Assembly (NCBI GenBank): GCA_947498775.1
Contig: CANMLL010000002.1
Coordinates: 124,001 to 188,000 of the forward strand
DNA length: 64,000 bases
Source: an uncultured Aquimarina sp.
GTDB lineage: Bacteria > Bacteroidota > Bacteroidia > Flavobacteriales > Flavobacteriaceae
Reading direction: 5' to 3'
Shown: piece after piece, positions 26,009 to 34,093 of the stretch
Layout: each line of letters starts with the position of its first letter
How positions within the stretch are numbered: the first letter of the stretch is position 1
Translations under genes and position numbers: made by a program
Notes under the pieces: model-generated
What the model saw: the letters and a program-made list of their open reading frames with translations, nothing else
Databases searched by the model: none
What the model was told of the DNA's origin: nothing

Positions 26009-27640
26009 TTGAAAATCAATCATTTCATCTTCATAATTCGTTATTTTGCAACAGTTTATCTATTCTCATCATTACTATCCTGTAACGGATCCTTACAAAA
26101 AAATGAGGATCATGAAGTGTTTCGCTACAACCAATTTGAAAACATAAGCTCTCTCGACCCCGCATTTGCAAGAGATGTAGCCAATATTTGGTCAACAAAC
26201 CAATTGTTTAATGGTTTGGTACAATTAGATGATTCACTACATATTATCCCAGATATTGCAAAAAGGTGGGAGATTTCGGAAAATGGATTAAAATACACGT
26301 TCTTTCTTAGAAATGATGTCAAATTTCATAAACACCCTCAATTTAAGACTCACGATAGCACGCGTTTGGTTGTAGCCAAGGATTTTGTATATAGTTTTAA
26401 TCGTTTAGTCGACCCCAAAGTAGCCTCTCCGGGTAATTGGGTACTAAAAAATGTCTTAACCTATACTACTGTTAATGACACCGTTTTTGAAATCACCCTA
26501 AAAAAACCATTTCCGGCATTTTTAGGATTATTGAGTATGCGATACTGTTCTGTAGTGCCAAAAGAAGTAGTAACGTTTTATGGGAATGAATTTAGATCAA
26601 AACCTATAGGTACAGGCCCTTTTAAATTTAAACTTTGGGAAGAAAATGTAAAATTAGTATTACGAAGAAATGAACTATATTTTGAAAAAGACAAAAATGG
26701 CAACCAATTACCTTATTTAGAAGCAGTAGCCATTACATTTTTACCCGATAAGCAAAGTGAATTTTTACAGTTTGCTCAAGGCAATATAGATCTGTTAAAT
26801 AGCTTGGATGCGTCGTACAAAGATGAACTTTTAACACCAACCGGGAAATTACGTAAGAAGTATCAGAATCAGGTAAATATTAGTAAAGGCGCATACCTCA
26901 ACTCTGAATACCTGGGATTTTTTTTGGATACAGACAAAAGCGAAATTCAATCAGAATTGCTTCGAAAAGCCATGAACCATGGTTTTGATAGAGAAAAAAT
27001 GATTACTTATTTAAAAAACGGTATCGGAACCCCCGCTGTTAATGGTTTTATTCCAAAAGGGATCCCTGGGTTTGCTAATATCAAAGGATATAAGTACAAT
27101 CCCGAAAAAGCTCGTAGGTATATTAAAAAGTATATCAAAGAAACTGGAAATAAAAACCCAACCATACGTATCGCTACAGACTCTAATTATCAAAGTATCT
27201 GCGAGTTTATACAACGCGAACTTGAAAAAATAGGGCTTAATATTATTGTAGATGTGATGCCCCCCGCTACGATACGGCAAAAGAAATGGAGTGGTGAGCT
27301 GGAAGTTTTTAGAGCCAGCTGGATTGCAGACTACCCGGATGCTGAGAATTTTTTATCCCCTTATTACAGTAAAAATCATACGCCAAACGGACCAAATTAT
27401 ACACATTTTAAAAATGATACTTTTGATAAACTCTATGAAGAAAGTTTCTTAATTACAGAGGCCAAACTAAGAGAACAACATTACGCCAAAATGGATTCTA
27501 TCATCATGGCTCATGCACCAATTGTTCCGTTGTACTATGACGAAGTGGTTCGATTCACACAAAAAAATGTAAAAGGACTCACCAACAACCCCCAAAATTT
27601 CTTGATTTTAAAACGAGTTTGGAAAGAAAAGCTTAATTAA
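26009..27640 (+). CDS. Peptide/oligopeptide ABC transporter substrate-binding lipoprotein (OppA/SBP_bac_5)
   Basis: 543 residues. Lipoprotein signal with Cys25 (SSLLSC), then the family-5 solute-binding fold: FENISSLDPAFARDVANIWSTNQLFNGLVQLDD and the RWEISENGLKYTFFLRNDVKFH pattern, ending with VPLYYDEVVRFTQ. Normally it delivers peptides to an Opp/Dpp permease, but no permease or ATPase gene adjoins it. There is no early ATG: the frame opens with TTG at 26009. The stop overlaps a palindrome shared with the convergent downstream gene. Confidence 0.88.
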   Translation: MKINHFIFIIRYFATVYLFSSLLSCNGSLQKNEDHEVFRYNQFENISSLDPAFARDVANIWSTNQLFNGLVQLDDSLHIIPDIAKRWEISENGLKYTFFLRNDVKFHKHPQFKTHDSTRLVVAKDFVYSFNRLVDPKVASPGNWVLKNVLTYTTVNDTVFEITLKKPFPAFLGLLSMRYCSVVPKEVVTFYGNEFRSKPIGTGPFKFKLWEENVKLVLRRNELYFEKDKNGNQLPYLEAVAITFLPDKQSEFLQFAQGNIDLLNSLDASYKDELLTPTGKLRKKYQNQVNISKGAYLNSEYLGFFLDTDKSEIQSELLRKAMNHGFDREKMITYLKNGIGTPAVNGFIPKGIPGFANIKGYKYNPEKARRYIKKYIKETGNKNPTIRIATDSNYQSICEFIQRELEKIGLNIIVDVMPPATIRQKKWSGELEVFRASWIADYPDAENFLSPYYSKNHTPNGPNYTHFKNDTFDKLYEESFLITEAKLREQHYAKMDSIIMAHAPIVPLYYDEVVRFTQKNVKGLTNNPQNFLILKRVWKEKLN

Positions 27641-27644
27641 GCTT
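27629..27644. repeat. 16-bp perfect palindrome shared by two convergent stop codons
   Basis: AAGCTTAATTAAGCTT contains the TAA of the plus-strand gene (27638-27640) and touches the stop of the minus-strand gene (27643-27645). A weak T-run follows on the plus side. It may act as a minimal bidirectional terminator. Confidence 0.5.
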
Positions 27645-28821
27645 ATTCAAAGTTTTTTCTCCACTGCTTAGTTTCTTCAAAAACATGCTCAAGAATTTGC
27701 TCCTCATGTTTGGTAAATTCAAGATCTCTACGTGACATTACCACTCTAGCCACTTCAAAAGCTTTTTTGGTTAGAAAAGTGGTAAAGCCACCACTACCGC
27801 CCCAGCTATAACTTGGGATAAAATTACGAGGAAAACCACCACCAAATATATTGGCATTAACCCCAACTACTGTACCGGTATTAAACATGGTATTGATCCC
27901 GCATTTTGAGTGATCCCCCATCATGAGTCCACAAAACTGCAATCCTGTTTTGGCAAAACCTTCGGTTTCATAGCTCCATAAACGTACCGGAGCATAGTTA
28001 TTCTTAAGATTTGAAGTATTAGTATCAGCACCCAGGTTGCACCACTCGCCCAATACAGAATTACCAATAAACCCATCATGCCCTTTGTTTGAATATCCAA
28101 AAATCACCGAGTTGGTCACCTCTCCTCCTACCTTAGAATAGGGCCCGACCGTAGTACCGCCATAGATCTTTGCCCCCATTTTGATGGTTGAATGCTCACA
28201 AAGTACAAAAGGTCCACGGATTATACTGCCTTCCATAATTTCGGCATTTTTACCGACATAAATAGGTCCGTTACTAGCATTAAGGGTTGTAAACTCCAAT
28301 TTTGCATCTTCTTCAATAAAAATATTCTCGGGAGCGATGACATTGATACTTGCCGGAATTGGTTGACTTTCTCTACCTTGAGTCAACAAAGTAAAATCCT
28401 GGTTAATCGCTTGCTCATTTTTCGAAAAAATATCCCATGTATTTTTAACTGTAAGTACTTCTTCTTCATATTGAGACACCTCATAGGTATCAAAATTCAC
28501 TTCCTGATCTTCTTGTACATAAAACGCAATAGGTTCATCCTTATCAAAAATTGCCTGGTTAGGTCTTAACGCCTTAATTTTTTTAACAAGATTTTTGTAA
28601 GGCAGATAAGAAGCATTGATCATCACATTCTCTTCGAGCTCTACCATTGGGAATTTCTCGCTCAGATATTCCTCGGTTACGGTTGACGTTGTATACCCTA
28701 AATACTTTTCCCATTTCTCGCGAATGGTTAAAATACCGATCCTAATTTCTGCTACCGGTCTGGTATACGTAAACGGTAGCAGTGCGTTGCGCGAGGGGCC
28801 GTCAAAAAGAATGTAATTCAT
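27643..28821 (-). CDS. GlmU-family putative sugar-phosphate nucleotidyltransferase/acetyltransferase
   Basis: 392 residues. Opens MNYILFDGPSRNALLPFTYTRPVAEIRIGILTIREKW, the signature of the Bacteroidetes alternative GlmU-like family, followed from about residue 170 by left-handed beta-helix hexapeptide repeats (YVGKNAEIMEGSIIRGPFVLCEHSTIKMGAKIYGG broken into six-residue rungs). Probable role in nucleotide-sugar (UDP-GlcNAc) formation, but the N-terminal half lacks the standard GlmU pyrophosphorylase loop, so the substrate is open. It is often next to L31 in Flavobacteriaceae, as here. Confidence 0.87.
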   Translation of the reverse strand: MNYILFDGPSRNALLPFTYTRPVAEIRIGILTIREKWEKYLGYTTSTVTEEYLSEKFPMVELEENVMINASYLPYKNLVKKIKALRPNQAIFDKDEPIAFYVQEDQEVNFDTYEVSQYEEEVLTVKNTWDIFSKNEQAINQDFTLLTQGRESQPIPASINVIAPENIFIEEDAKLEFTTLNASNGPIYVGKNAEIMEGSIIRGPFVLCEHSTIKMGAKIYGGTTVGPYSKVGGEVTNSVIFGYSNKGHDGFIGNSVLGEWCNLGADTNTSNLKNNYAPVRLWSYETEGFAKTGLQFCGLMMGDHSKCGINTMFNTGTVVGVNANIFGGGFPRNFIPSYSWGGSGGFTTFLTKKAFEVARVVMSRRDLEFTKHEEQILEHVFEETKQWRKNFE

Positions 28822-28925
28822 GTGATGATCTCAAAAAAGTTAGTATTGTTAAACCGTGACAAAAATAAGACGTTGGTGCTAAAAATAATGCAGTTTGGCT
28901 ATTTTATTTGGAAATAGAATAATTA

Positions 28926-29088
28926 ATCGAAGTTGCTAGTTGATACGAATTATAAAAATAATAGTTTCCTCTCCCAGAGGGAGAGGATTAAGGTGAGGGT
29001 TTTTGATATGAAATTCCCCTCATCCTAACCTTCTCCCCAAGGAGAAGGAACTCAAAATTTATCTCAAAAAGGAACTAGCAACTTCGAT
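28926..29088. repeat. 163-bp long-hairpin element with 16-bp perfect terminal inverted repeats
   Basis: Outer arms 28926-28941 and 29073-29088 are perfect reverse complements (ATCGAAGTTGCTAGTT). Inside lie two inverted copies of a CT/GA-rich text: CCTCTCCC...GGTGAGGG near 28968-29000 and CCCCTCATCC...GGAGAAGG near 29016-29049. The whole element can fold into one long hairpin. No open frame or target duplication is seen. Confidence 0.75.
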
Positions 29089-29182
29089 AAATACACAATA
29101 CATCAAATCGAAACAAAATTAAAAGGTTTTAATAGTCCAACAATCTGTAAGCTTCAATCCCTCGGCTATACTTATCCTTAGC

Positions 29183-29219
29183 ACTTCGACTTTGTCTGTC
29201 CTGAGCGTAGTCGAAAGGG
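29183..29219. repeat. Dispersed flavobacterial GTCGA-type repeat
   Basis: CTTCGACT (29184-29191) faces AGTCGAAAG (29209-29217) around CTGTCCTGAGCG, the text of a very common Bacteroidetes intergenic repeat. It lies between the long hairpin element and the L31 terminator. Confidence 0.55.
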
Positions 29220-29232
29220 CAATGCCTAACAA

Positions 29233-29262
29233 AAAAGCCTCTCCATCTCTGGAAAGGCTTTT
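29233..29262 (-). terminator. Intrinsic terminator of the L31 gene
   Basis: AAAAGCCTCTCC (29233-29244) pairs with GGAAAGGCTTTT (29251-29262) with one G-U pair in minus-strand RNA, followed by T residues. Confidence 0.85.
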
Positions 29263-29282
29263 GTATACTTGTCATAAACAAA

Positions 29283-29534
29283 TTACTTTTTAAACTTCGC
29301 ATATTTGTTTTTGAACTTGTCAATACGTCCTGCGGTATCGATAAGCTTTGATTTTCCTGTATAGAATGGATGAGAAGCTCTTGAAATTTCTAATTTTACA
29401 AGTGGATACTCTGTACCATCAACATCGATAGTTTCTTTAGTATTCGCTGTAGACTTTGTTAAAAAAACTTCGTCATTAGACATATCTTTAAAAGCTACTA
29501 ATCTATAATTTTCTGGGTGAATACCTTTTCTCAT
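29283..29534 (-). CDS. rpmE2: 50S ribosomal protein L31, type B
   Basis: 83 residues: [20 protein letters not shown], then [30 protein letters not shown]. It lacks the CxxC zinc-binding cysteines of type A L31, so it is the zinc-independent type B form. A TAAATTTG -7 element lies on the minus strand at 29571 down to 29564, and the gene has its own terminator. Confidence 0.97.
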   Translation of the reverse strand: MRKGIHPENYRLVAFKDMSNDEVFLTKSTANTKETIDVDGTEYPLVKLEISRASHPFYTGKSKLIDTAGRIDKFKNKYAKFKK

Positions 29535-29875
29535 TTGTATTTATCTTTTCTATTTTCGAGGGGCAAATTTACAACTAATTTTTTAATTGAAAAATTTTTT
29601 TAACTAATAAAATAGCCTAAACACACTAAATACTTTTTGGTGTTTTGATCAAAATAGGAATATTTTATCGCTAGCGGATAAAAAAATTCTTGAAACCTAC
29701 TATCCTCGCAGAACCATAGAGGTATTGCGTCAGTTTCATTTTAGCCTTTACAGGACCAAAAACCGAAATTTTGCATTTCACCTAATCCAGAACTTGCTTA
29801 AAATAGCAGTTCTGACTTCTTCAAAGGAAAGGTAAATCAGAAAACCCAAGGCAGATAGCCTAGGAATTCTTTAGA
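29535..29875. other. 341-bp intergenic region with a start-less open frame
   Basis: The L31 promoter box lies at 29564-29571. From 29611 to 29835 the plus strand has 74 codons without a stop or start codon; the reading includes LADKKILETYYPRRTIEV and ends SSKER. I recognise no family. It may be a gene remnant or chance. Confidence 0.35.
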
Positions 29876-30331
29876 TTAATCACAACCACAAACAAAATCA
29901 AAAAGATCCCCTCCCTTATCGTCAAGATAATCACCTATCTCACAACATCCTAGTGCTTTATTTGACCCAACATATATTCTTAGATATTCAAATCGATGAG
30001 CAATTTGATGGAATTCCTCTGATGTTAGATTTAATGCTTCTAATCTATCATAAGCATCCAAAAAAGACTGTGTCTGATCCCCAAAAAAGTTTTCTACCAT
30101 AACTTCCAACTCAGATCTATTGAAAGAACTACTGGTTGTCTTTTGAACCGCAGAATTAATGAATTCTTGATATTTTCCCGTTTTTATTGCACTTTTATTA
30201 AATTCAACGAGAACTTTCTCCACAAGATGTTCTTTCTCTTCCTGAGATACTTCAGGAATTTCTTCATCCCTTGTACACGAAGTAATCGCAATGAAGAAAA
30301 AAACAAGAGTAAAAAGTAATAATTTTTTCAT
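29876..30331 (-). CDS. Predicted lipoprotein with a cysteine-rich C-terminal tail
   Basis: 151 residues. Lipoprotein signal ending at Cys19 (FIAITSC), a helical, acidic middle domain (about 30-125), and a short tail with four cysteines (LGCCEIGD ... FVCGCD) plus acidic and glycine residues. The tail could form disulfides or bind metal. No known domain recognised. It is monocistronic. The ATG at 30331 gives a standard signal peptide start. Confidence 0.65.
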   Translation of the reverse strand: MKKLLLFTLVFFFIAITSCTRDEEIPEVSQEEKEHLVEKVLVEFNKSAIKTGKYQEFINSAVQKTTSSSFNRSELEVMVENFFGDQTQSFLDAYDRLEALNLTSEEFHQIAHRFEYLRIYVGSNKALGCCEIGDYLDDKGGDLFDFVCGCD

Positions 30332-30666
30332 AAAAATTGATTTTGTTAATATATTCTATACAATTTTAAAAATTGGGGGATTCTATCATCAAAAAAACAG
30401 ATCTTTTTTAAGTCTTTGCGCCATTTTGAGTTCTTAAAATACAACTTTTAAACCGATTATATTTTCAAGCTTATTCCCAACAAACCGCCTTGCTTCACAC
30501 TATTTAAGACCTTATATATATTACGGAAAAACCGTAAACTATTTGGTAAATATACGATAAAAATGTAAATTACCCCGATAAAATGCTTTTTTTATCACAA
30601 CTGTAACATTTTTTTATATTTGTACACTGATGGTGTTTAGTAAACAAATGAAAACTATTTTACTAT
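30332..30666. other. 335-bp divergent intergenic region
   Basis: Apart from the DUF4199 promoter box at its right end, the only structure I see is a short inverted repeat, TTACGG (30521-30526) and CCGTAA (30532-30537) around five A residues. The rest is AT-rich without a gene. Confidence 0.5.
30615..30622 (+). promoter_or_regulatory. Candidate -7 element (TATATTTG) of the first DUF4199 gene
   Basis: Exact match to the Bacteroidetes -7 consensus 44 bp before the start codon. No clear TTG is found at the standard distance upstream. Confidence 0.45.
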
Positions 30667-31197
30667 ATGGAAGAAACTACCATTTCTGCTAAAAAATATA
30701 TCCTAATATATGGATTAATATTGGGGATGATATTCATTGTATATAACATTTTTATGTATTTAGGTGATGAGCAAATAAATAAAATACGTTTACTTTCTAT
30801 CCTATATTATATTATTAATATCGGAGTAATTATCCTTGGAATAAAGTTATTCAAGAAAGCCAATAATGGTTTCCTCAGGCTAGGGGAAGCTTTGAAAATT
30901 GGTGTAGGTATTGCTTTAATAGCCGGTCTTATGGTTATTTTTTGGAATATTGTACTAAATACAGTAATAGAACCTGATATGATGTCTGAAAAACTTCTAA
31001 CTCAAAAACAACAAATGATAGAACAAAATCCAAATGTTTCCAAAAAAGAAATTGAACAACGTATGGCTACCGTTGAAAGGTTTAGTTCTCTATATTTTAC
31101 TTCAGCAATTAATTTGATCATAGATGTTATTTTTGGGCTAATTATTTCTTTATTAGCTGGAGCAATCATGCAGAAAGAACGAGATATTTTTGATTAA
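30667..31197 (+). CDS. DUF4199 domain membrane protein (copy 1)
   Basis: 176 residues with four hydrophobic segments: about 10-30, 45-62, 80-102 and 140-165. The central motif KKANNGFLRLGEALKIGVGIALIAGL is the DUF4199 hallmark. Function unknown; found almost only in Bacteroidetes. It is the first of two adjacent paralogues, separated by 153 bp. Confidence 0.88.
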   Translation: MEETTISAKKYILIYGLILGMIFIVYNIFMYLGDEQINKIRLLSILYYIINIGVIILGIKLFKKANNGFLRLGEALKIGVGIALIAGLMVIFWNIVLNTVIEPDMMSEKLLTQKQQMIEQNPNVSKKEIEQRMATVERFSSLYFTSAINLIIDVIFGLIISLLAGAIMQKERDIFD

Positions 31198-31350
31198 AAA
31201 AAATCACACTTCACCTTCTTCACAAAAATCATCTAATCAATTATGTTGATGCTTGCATTTCTAATTATTCCAACCTTATCTCGACCTTATTGTAACAATT
31301 TACTATCTTTATATACTTATGGTTAATACATAACCAAAACTTTTCACACA

Positions 31351-31878
31351 ATGGAAAATGAAACTATCTCTACCAAAAAAATAATTATCAATTACGGCGT
31401 TATCCTGGGTATTCTCTCTGTTTTAATGGGTGTAGTGGTCTATATCACCGATGGATATGCCGAACAAAACTGGGTACATACCGTTGTTGGCTTGGCTATT
31501 ATCACTGGGGTTATTATCTACGGGATCAAAGCCTTTAAAACTGCTAACCGCGGATTTCTAAAACTTGGTGAGGCATTAAAAATTGGCGTAGGTATCGCCC
31601 TTATCGGTGGTATCATTACCGTGATATGGACCATTTTGTTAATGACTACCATAGAACCTGGTATCGTAGATCAAATTAATGAAGTACAACGCGAACAGAT
31701 GCTAGAGCGTTTTCCCGATATGCCCCAAGAGCAATTAGACCAAAGCCTGGAAATGGCCAAGAAATTTACATCTCCGTATATGATTTCGGCATTTTCATTA
31801 ATCTGGAGCTTATTTATTGGATTTATTATTTCGTTGGTTGCCGGACTTGCTATGCAAAAGAAACAGGAGCTGCGTTAA
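31351..31878 (+). CDS. DUF4199 domain membrane protein (copy 2)
   Basis: 175 residues with the same plan as the preceding gene: KTANRGFLKLGEALKIGVGIALIGGI in the middle, an extracytoplasmic segment with EPGIVDQINEVQREQMLERFPDMPQEQL, and a final membrane helix followed by AMQKKQE. Clearly a tandem duplication of copy 1 with marked divergence. Copy 2 has higher GC than copy 1, which suggests that the duplication is old. The pair next to a GT2 gene is a frequent flavobacterial arrangement. Confidence 0.88.
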   Translation: MENETISTKKIIINYGVILGILSVLMGVVVYITDGYAEQNWVHTVVGLAIITGVIIYGIKAFKTANRGFLKLGEALKIGVGIALIGGIITVIWTILLMTTIEPGIVDQINEVQREQMLERFPDMPQEQLDQSLEMAKKFTSPYMISAFSLIWSLFIGFIISLVAGLAMQKKQELR

Positions 31879-31936
31879 GATATCTAATGCGTATCCTACA
31901 AAAGACAAAAGACAAAAATCAATTATCGAAATGTAA

Positions 31937-32072
31937 ATAATAAGCCACCTCAAAAATGATAAAACATATGGACTGTCACATTGCGGAGTCGAAATGTATT
32001 GAAAATTGTACTCATTATTTCTCGACTCCGCTGGAAATGACCGGGAAAATAGCTTTTGAGGTGGCTTATTAT
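31937..32072. repeat. 136-bp long-hairpin element with 19-bp perfect outer arms
   Basis: Outer arms 31937-31955 and 32054-32072 are perfect reverse complements (ATAATAAGCCACCTCAAAA). In the loop lies a dispersed GTCAC...GCGGAGTCGA / TCGACTCCGC...AATGAC repeat (10-bp inner inverted repeat at 31983-31992 and 32022-32031). It could end transcription of the DUF4199 pair. The remaining 130 bp up to the response regulator hold no gene. Confidence 0.75.
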
Positions 32073-32170
32073 CTATAGATACCTATGTCTAATCTTCACC
32101 AAATCGATTTTTTAAACCTTTTATCGATAAAAAATACTTTTTTAAAGTATCGAAAAGTATTTCTGAACCC

Positions 32171-32205
32171 ATAACCCATTAATTTCCATAAAATTAACGG
32201 GTTAT
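32171..32205 (+). promoter_or_regulatory. Hairpin sequestering the response-regulator start codon
   Basis: ATAACCC (32171-32177) pairs with GGGTTAT (32199-32205), and TTAATTT (32179-32185) with AAATTAA (32191-32197), with one A/C mismatch and a 5-nt loop. The start codon begins at 32204, inside the stem. Confidence 0.6.
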
Positions 32206-32611
32206 GAAAGGAAAAATTCGACATGTGGTTTTACTGGATGATAACAAAACGACCAATTTTTTGAATCAATACTTGATGCTGAAATCAAAACGGTTTTCAA
32301 GAATTGATTGCTTTACCGAGCCGCAAAAAGTGTTGTATCTCCTGAAACAAAATCCTTCTTTTATGCCCGACCTTATCTTTTTAGACCTCGATATGCCTTC
32401 CATGAGCGGATGGGAATTTTTGGAGAGATTTGAAATGCTTACACCCCATAAAAAATCTAAAACCAAAATCTTTATTCTTACCTCGACCTGTACCGAATGG
32501 AAATCCAACATAAGCTCGATGAATTTGCAGGAATATCTCATAAAACCCCTGAATATGGACATCATTGAATCCTTGTGTTTTAAGCATTTTGATTCACAGT
32601 ATTATATATAA
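32204..32611 (+). CDS. Single-domain response regulator
   Basis: 135 residues, receiver domain only. Acidic pair in VVLLDDNKT (Asp12-Asp13), phospho-acceptor in FLDLDMPSMSGWEF, switch Thr/Ser in ILTST and the conserved Lys in LIKPL. No output domain, so it signals by protein interaction (CheY-like), as in many Bacteroidetes phosphorelays. No histidine kinase adjoins it. The start codon lies in a 5' hairpin, which suggests translational control. Confidence 0.92.
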   Translation: MKGKIRHVVLLDDNKTTNFLNQYLMLKSKRFSRIDCFTEPQKVLYLLKQNPSFMPDLIFLDLDMPSMSGWEFLERFEMLTPHKKSKTKIFILTSTCTEWKSNISSMNLQEYLIKPLNMDIIESLCFKHFDSQYYI

Positions 32612-32798
32612 TGTAACTTTTTACGTTAAAAACGATATGCCACCTGAAGATGTGCTCAAGATTGTCAACAATCTTCTCTCCTTTAATTCGAATTATATGC
32701 TATGATTAGCAAATTTGATCCTATATTTGATGTTTAGTTTTACAAAATCATTAATTTCAGGAGCCTTAATGTCTAAGAAAAAAGACTTATAATTGCAT

Positions 32799-33746
32799 AT
32801 GGATTTATCTGTGGTCATACCGCTGCTTAACGAACAGGAATCACTTAACGAATTATACGATTGGATTGCAAAAGTTATGCACTCCCAATCTTTTTCTTAT
32901 GAAATTATCTTTATAGACGATGGTAGTACAGATGATTCCTGGGATACAATACAGCAACTATCGCAAAAAGACAGCAATGTAAAAGGAATTCGTTTTCTTA
33001 AAAACTTCGGGAAATCACAGGCACTGCATGCCGGATTTAAAGAAGCTCAAGGCGATGTTGTCATCACTATGGATGCCGATCTACAGGATAATCCAGAAGA
33101 AATCCCAGAGATGTATGATCTTATCCATAATGATGGATATGATCTTATTTCGGGCTGGAAAAAGAAACGATACGACTCTGTGATTGCCAAAAACCTACCG
33201 TCAAAATTGTTTAATGCTGCCGCTAGAAGAACTTCGGGAGTAAAATTGCATGATTTTAATTGTGGACTCAAAGCCTATAAAAATATCGTAGTCAAAAATA
33301 TCGATGTGCATGGTGAGATGCATCGATACATTCCCGTACTGTCAAAAAATGCCGGATTTACCAAAATTGGCGAAAAAGTAGTCCTGCATCAGGCTCGTAA
33401 ATACGGCAAAACCAAGTTTGGGATGAGCCGTTTTATCAATGGTTTTCTGGATCTGGTTACAATCTGGTTTATGTCGCGATTTGGAAAACGCCCCATGCAT
33501 TTCTTTGGTTTGATTGGTACCCTGCTTTTTATTGTTGGCTTTTGTTTTGCACTATACCTTGGGATCGATAAACTTTTTATAGAAATAGGAGGACGCTTAA
33601 TTGCTCAACGACCCGAATTTTATATCGCGTTAACATCAATGATTTTAGGAACCCAATTTTTTCTGGCTGGCTTTTTAGGAGAAATCATCTTAACCAGTAA
33701 AAGAAGCAAAGAACGGTACAATATTTCTGAGCGAGTTAATTTGTAA
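32799..33746 (+). CDS. Family 2 glycosyltransferase (polyprenyl-phosphate sugar transferase type)
   Basis: 315 residues. GT-A core with SVVIPLLNEQESL, FIDDGSTDDSW and MDADLQDNPEEI (DxD-type metal site), followed by two C-terminal membrane helices (about 232-258 and 268-295). This plan matches GtrB/DPM1-like enzymes that transfer a sugar to undecaprenyl phosphate. An in-frame TTG at 32793 precedes the ATG at 32799, which gives MDLSVVIPLLNE and was chosen. It neighbours the phosphohexomutase gene, which fits surface-glycan supply. Confidence 0.92.
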   Translation: MDLSVVIPLLNEQESLNELYDWIAKVMHSQSFSYEIIFIDDGSTDDSWDTIQQLSQKDSNVKGIRFLKNFGKSQALHAGFKEAQGDVVITMDADLQDNPEEIPEMYDLIHNDGYDLISGWKKKRYDSVIAKNLPSKLFNAAARRTSGVKLHDFNCGLKAYKNIVVKNIDVHGEMHRYIPVLSKNAGFTKIGEKVVLHQARKYGKTKFGMSRFINGFLDLVTIWFMSRFGKRPMHFFGLIGTLLFIVGFCFALYLGIDKLFIEIGGRLIAQRPEFYIALTSMILGTQFFLAGFLGEIILTSKRSKERYNISERVNL

Positions 33747-34093
33747 TAGTATTTTATTCTGGGCTTCGAGGGCCTCAGCCCTCTATTAATAAACCTTGAG
33801 GTGATATACTGAGTTTATCGAAGTGCTCTCGAAGGGTGACAGAAAAACTAAAAACCAACAATAATACTCCAATTTCCACAAAACTGAATTGATGCAACAC
33901 GGAAGACAAGTTTATTGATTTGTTTTGCACATGATATATACGTCATACTCAATTTAATTGAGCATCTCTCTTATCTAATACGTCTATTCAATGAGAGATC
34001 CTGAATCAAGTTCAGGGTGACAAACCATTTTACTTGGCAATTTCATGTAAGAAATCGTATTAAATAGTATTTTTGCAATTAAAATTATCGCAC
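33747..34093. repeat. Intergenic region with several dispersed repeats
   Basis: Holds a GAGGGC/GCCCTC hairpin (33768-33783), a GTTTATCGAAGTGCTCTCGAAGGGTGACAG-type repeat (about 33812-33842, cited in pieces: TTTATCGAAG, CTCGAAGGGTGAC), and a CCTGAA/TTCAGG hairpin with GTGAC near 34001-34021. A TATTTTTG -7-like box (34068-34075) lies just before the mutase start. No gene. Confidence 0.6.
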
